From the NCBI GenBank assembly GCA_964636985.1, contig CAZWSX010000003.1, positions 124,001 through 188,000 on the forward strand: a stretch of DNA of 64,000 nucleotides, given 5' to 3'. The DNA is from CAZWSX01 sp964636985 (lineage in GTDB: Bacteria > Planctomycetota > Planctomycetia > Pirellulales > Pirellulaceae). The notes beneath the pieces were generated by a model. The model saw nothing but the letters and a program-made list of their open reading frames with translations, did not search any database and was not told where the DNA came from. The position numbers were made by a program, and so were the translations under genes. Below are positions 62,772 through 64,000 of the stretch, one piece after another (the stretch's first letter is position 1; each line of letters starts with the position of its first letter).

Positions 62772-63345
62772 TTCTTGCTTAACAGCGATCTCCCGTTTGA
62801 GGCGTTCGACTGATCGGCCCTCAATGCCTTCACCGCGCCCCTTTCACCTCGCCCCCTTCACGTCGACGGCGCACCTTCGGGGGTTCTAATAATTGCCGGG
62901 CGTCTATCGGGGGACATAACAACAACCACGCACGCGCCCTCTCTCTATCTGCATGCAGTTTTTTACCTGCATCCATGTCGATTCGAACGACATATTTCGT
63001 GCCCGAGAAGAGAAATGTGGTGCGAGAAGGCGCTCTGATCCACACGCTGCGCAAAGTTAACGTGAGCGCCAGATATTCGCTAACGCAAAGAGATTCACAG
63101 CAGCACGTGGTTTCCCAGCGTGCGCGCCGCGCGCTTGCACGACGACGCGCGATCGACACGTTCTGCTGCGAGAGAATCGCATCAGTGGTGCGAAATCACT
63201 CGACTCTTTCGAGCACTCATTCTTGAGTTCTTAAGCTGAAACGAACGTATCGTTTGCGCGGTCACACAACGGCCCCTAGAGTGAGCGGTCGATCGCGAGT
63301 TTCCGCATTTGGTCCGTGAATTTATTGACATAGGAGGCGATCGAG

Positions 63346-63387
63346 ATGACAGTGTTCCTACCTCTAAAACTTTTAAATTCTTTGTGA
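63346..63387 (+). CDS. 13-codon leader micro-ORF (candidate)
   Basis: ATG 63346 is preceded by AGGAGG (63332-63337) at 8 bases, an ideal ribosome binding site. The peptide is MTVFLPLKLLNSL, with five Leu in 13 residues, and it ends in TGA 39 bases before the next start. It may be a leader peptide that senses translation or Leu-tRNA charge, or a coupling cistron. No attenuator hairpin was identified. Confidence 0.4.
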   Translation: MTVFLPLKLLNSL

Positions 63388-63426
63388 TCCATTTCGCAAG
63401 AAGATATCCCTCAAGGAGTGATTATT

Positions 63427-64000
63427 GTGAGCACCTCAATCAACAATACGAGAATCGACGAAATGGACTCGGTGGTTCGTTTTTTCGCCGAGGACGTGGC
63501 GAAGTTCACGAGTGAACTGGCGGCGCTCGAACGGGAAATCGATCCCAACGCGATGCCCCAGCTGAACGACGAGTTCCACCAACGCACGCTCAAGGCGTTC
63601 GAGGAATCGCAAGTCGCTTGCCGCGAGTTTGAACTGGCTCATCGCGATTCGCCCGAACTGGTGACCGAGGTGCAACGGCGATTCCGCGAAGAAACCAACC
63701 ACTGGTTTTCGATGAGCTGGATCGGCCATCGGGCGAGAACCAAGCCGAATGGTTTCGTCGGCGATTTCGACATGCTGATCAAGCTGTACGACGAGACCAC
63801 CTCCGCCCGCGGCCTCGGCGGCTACCTCGACCTGTGCATCATGGATCTCCCTCTGGCTCGCGCAGTCCGAACGCGGCTGGCCGACGCCCGGCGATTCTTG
63901 TTGAAAGAGATTTCGACGCGGACCAGTGATGTGCGAATCCTGGACGTCGCTTCGGGCCCTTGCCGTGAGTACCGAAACTGGCCGGCGCCTCAGGGAATCG
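63427..64000 (+). CDS. PhcB-like methyltransferase (extracellular factor 3-hydroxypalmitate methyl ester biosynthesis family), 3' partial
   Basis: GTG 63427 is preceded by AAGGAG (63413-63418) at 8 bases. The frame is open to the window edge, giving 191 residues. NHWFSMSWIGHRARTKPNGFVGDFDML and the SAM-binding motif I VRILDVASGPCREY match the family annotated for extracellular-factor 3-hydroxypalmitic acid methyl ester biosynthesis, related to Ralstonia PhcB. In Ralstonia the product is a quorum-sensing signal; whether that holds here is not known. Confidence 0.7.
   Translation, partial: MSTSINNTRIDEMDSVVRFFAEDVAKFTSELAALEREIDPNAMPQLNDEFHQRTLKAFEESQVACREFELAHRDSPELVTEVQRRFREETNHWFSMSWIGHRARTKPNGFVGDFDMLIKLYDETTSARGLGGYLDLCIMDLPLARAVRTRLADARRFLLKEISTRTSDVRILDVASGPCREYRNWPAPQGI

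Larger units (their letters stand above)
62703..63426 (+). other. Intergenic region with terminator, palindrome and micro-ORF
   Basis: About 720 bases. It starts with a strong terminator. An AAACGA-ACGTA-TCGTTT inverted repeat (63239-63255) could be an operator. A 13-codon micro-ORF with an ideal ribosome binding site (63346-63387) precedes the last gene. The stretch 62800-63230 shows no convincing gene. Confidence 0.5.

Noticed and set aside
62830..63226. Two opposed reading frames in the gap after the cysteine-rich gene
   Set aside because: Both are Arg-rich with no conserved motif or good ribosome binding site.

Overview
The window looks like a chromosomal segment of a planctomycete, probably Pirellulales-like. 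This rests on several family signs: an N-terminal LEsRxxMA-type surface-protein signature on the first gene, an exosortase with an EpsI partner, many glycosyltransferases, small 'QSVLEAIKLGvW' and 'FqFtLRDcLiATvAiA' proteins of planctomycete type, large PQQ-type beta-propeller secreted proteins, a very cysteine-rich secreted protein, and GC-rich DNA with dispersed intergenic palindromes. No rRNA, tRNA, CRISPR array, phage or transposase gene was seen.

Positions 1-3366 hold the 3' part of a secreted DJ-1/PfpI-RTX protein and a HEAT-like protein. Positions 4038-30189 are one unidirectional run of 20 genes for an exopolysaccharide: exosortase, Wzz/BY-kinase, a giant TPR protein, EpsI, an initiating sugar-phosphate transferase, an O-antigen-ligase/polymerase-type membrane protein, a methyltransferase, acyltransferases, four GT4 and two GT2 glycosyltransferases, a CapK/PaaK-like adenylate-forming enzyme, two deacetylase-like proteins, a UDP-sugar 6-dehydrogenase and a sugar-nucleotide epimerase. 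Several junctions are 4-base ATGA/GTGA overlaps, so translational coupling is likely. No Wzx flippase or Wza exporter is visible.

Positions 30311-38394 are housekeeping and sugar catabolism: an S1-domain RNA-binding protein, hypotheticals, a minus-strand uronate operon (UxaE-type tagaturonate epimerase, aldo/keto reductase, zinc dehydrogenase), two co-translated membrane proteins, and ribosomal protein L21 with a strong terminator.

Positions 38646-45887 are the most unusual part. A Ser/Thr kinase fused to a degenerate receiver precedes a 995-residue protein that joins a two-domain Clp-type AAA+ ATPase to a C-terminal region resembling peptide release factor RF2 but lacking the GGQ motif. A flotillin/NfeD-type membrane pair lies convergently downstream.

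Positions 46310-64000 hold transketolase, a BON-like protein, an acetamidase/formamidase, small and membrane hypotheticals, a secretin-like protein, a Tat-exported cysteine hydrolase, an aminoacyl-tRNA-protein transferase, a GNAT enzyme, two secreted beta-propeller proteins, a secreted protein with about 61 cysteines in 321 residues, and the 5' part of a PhcB-like methyltransferase preceded by a 13-codon micro-ORF. Palindromic repeat families sit in the gaps, with one family concentrated where genes converge.
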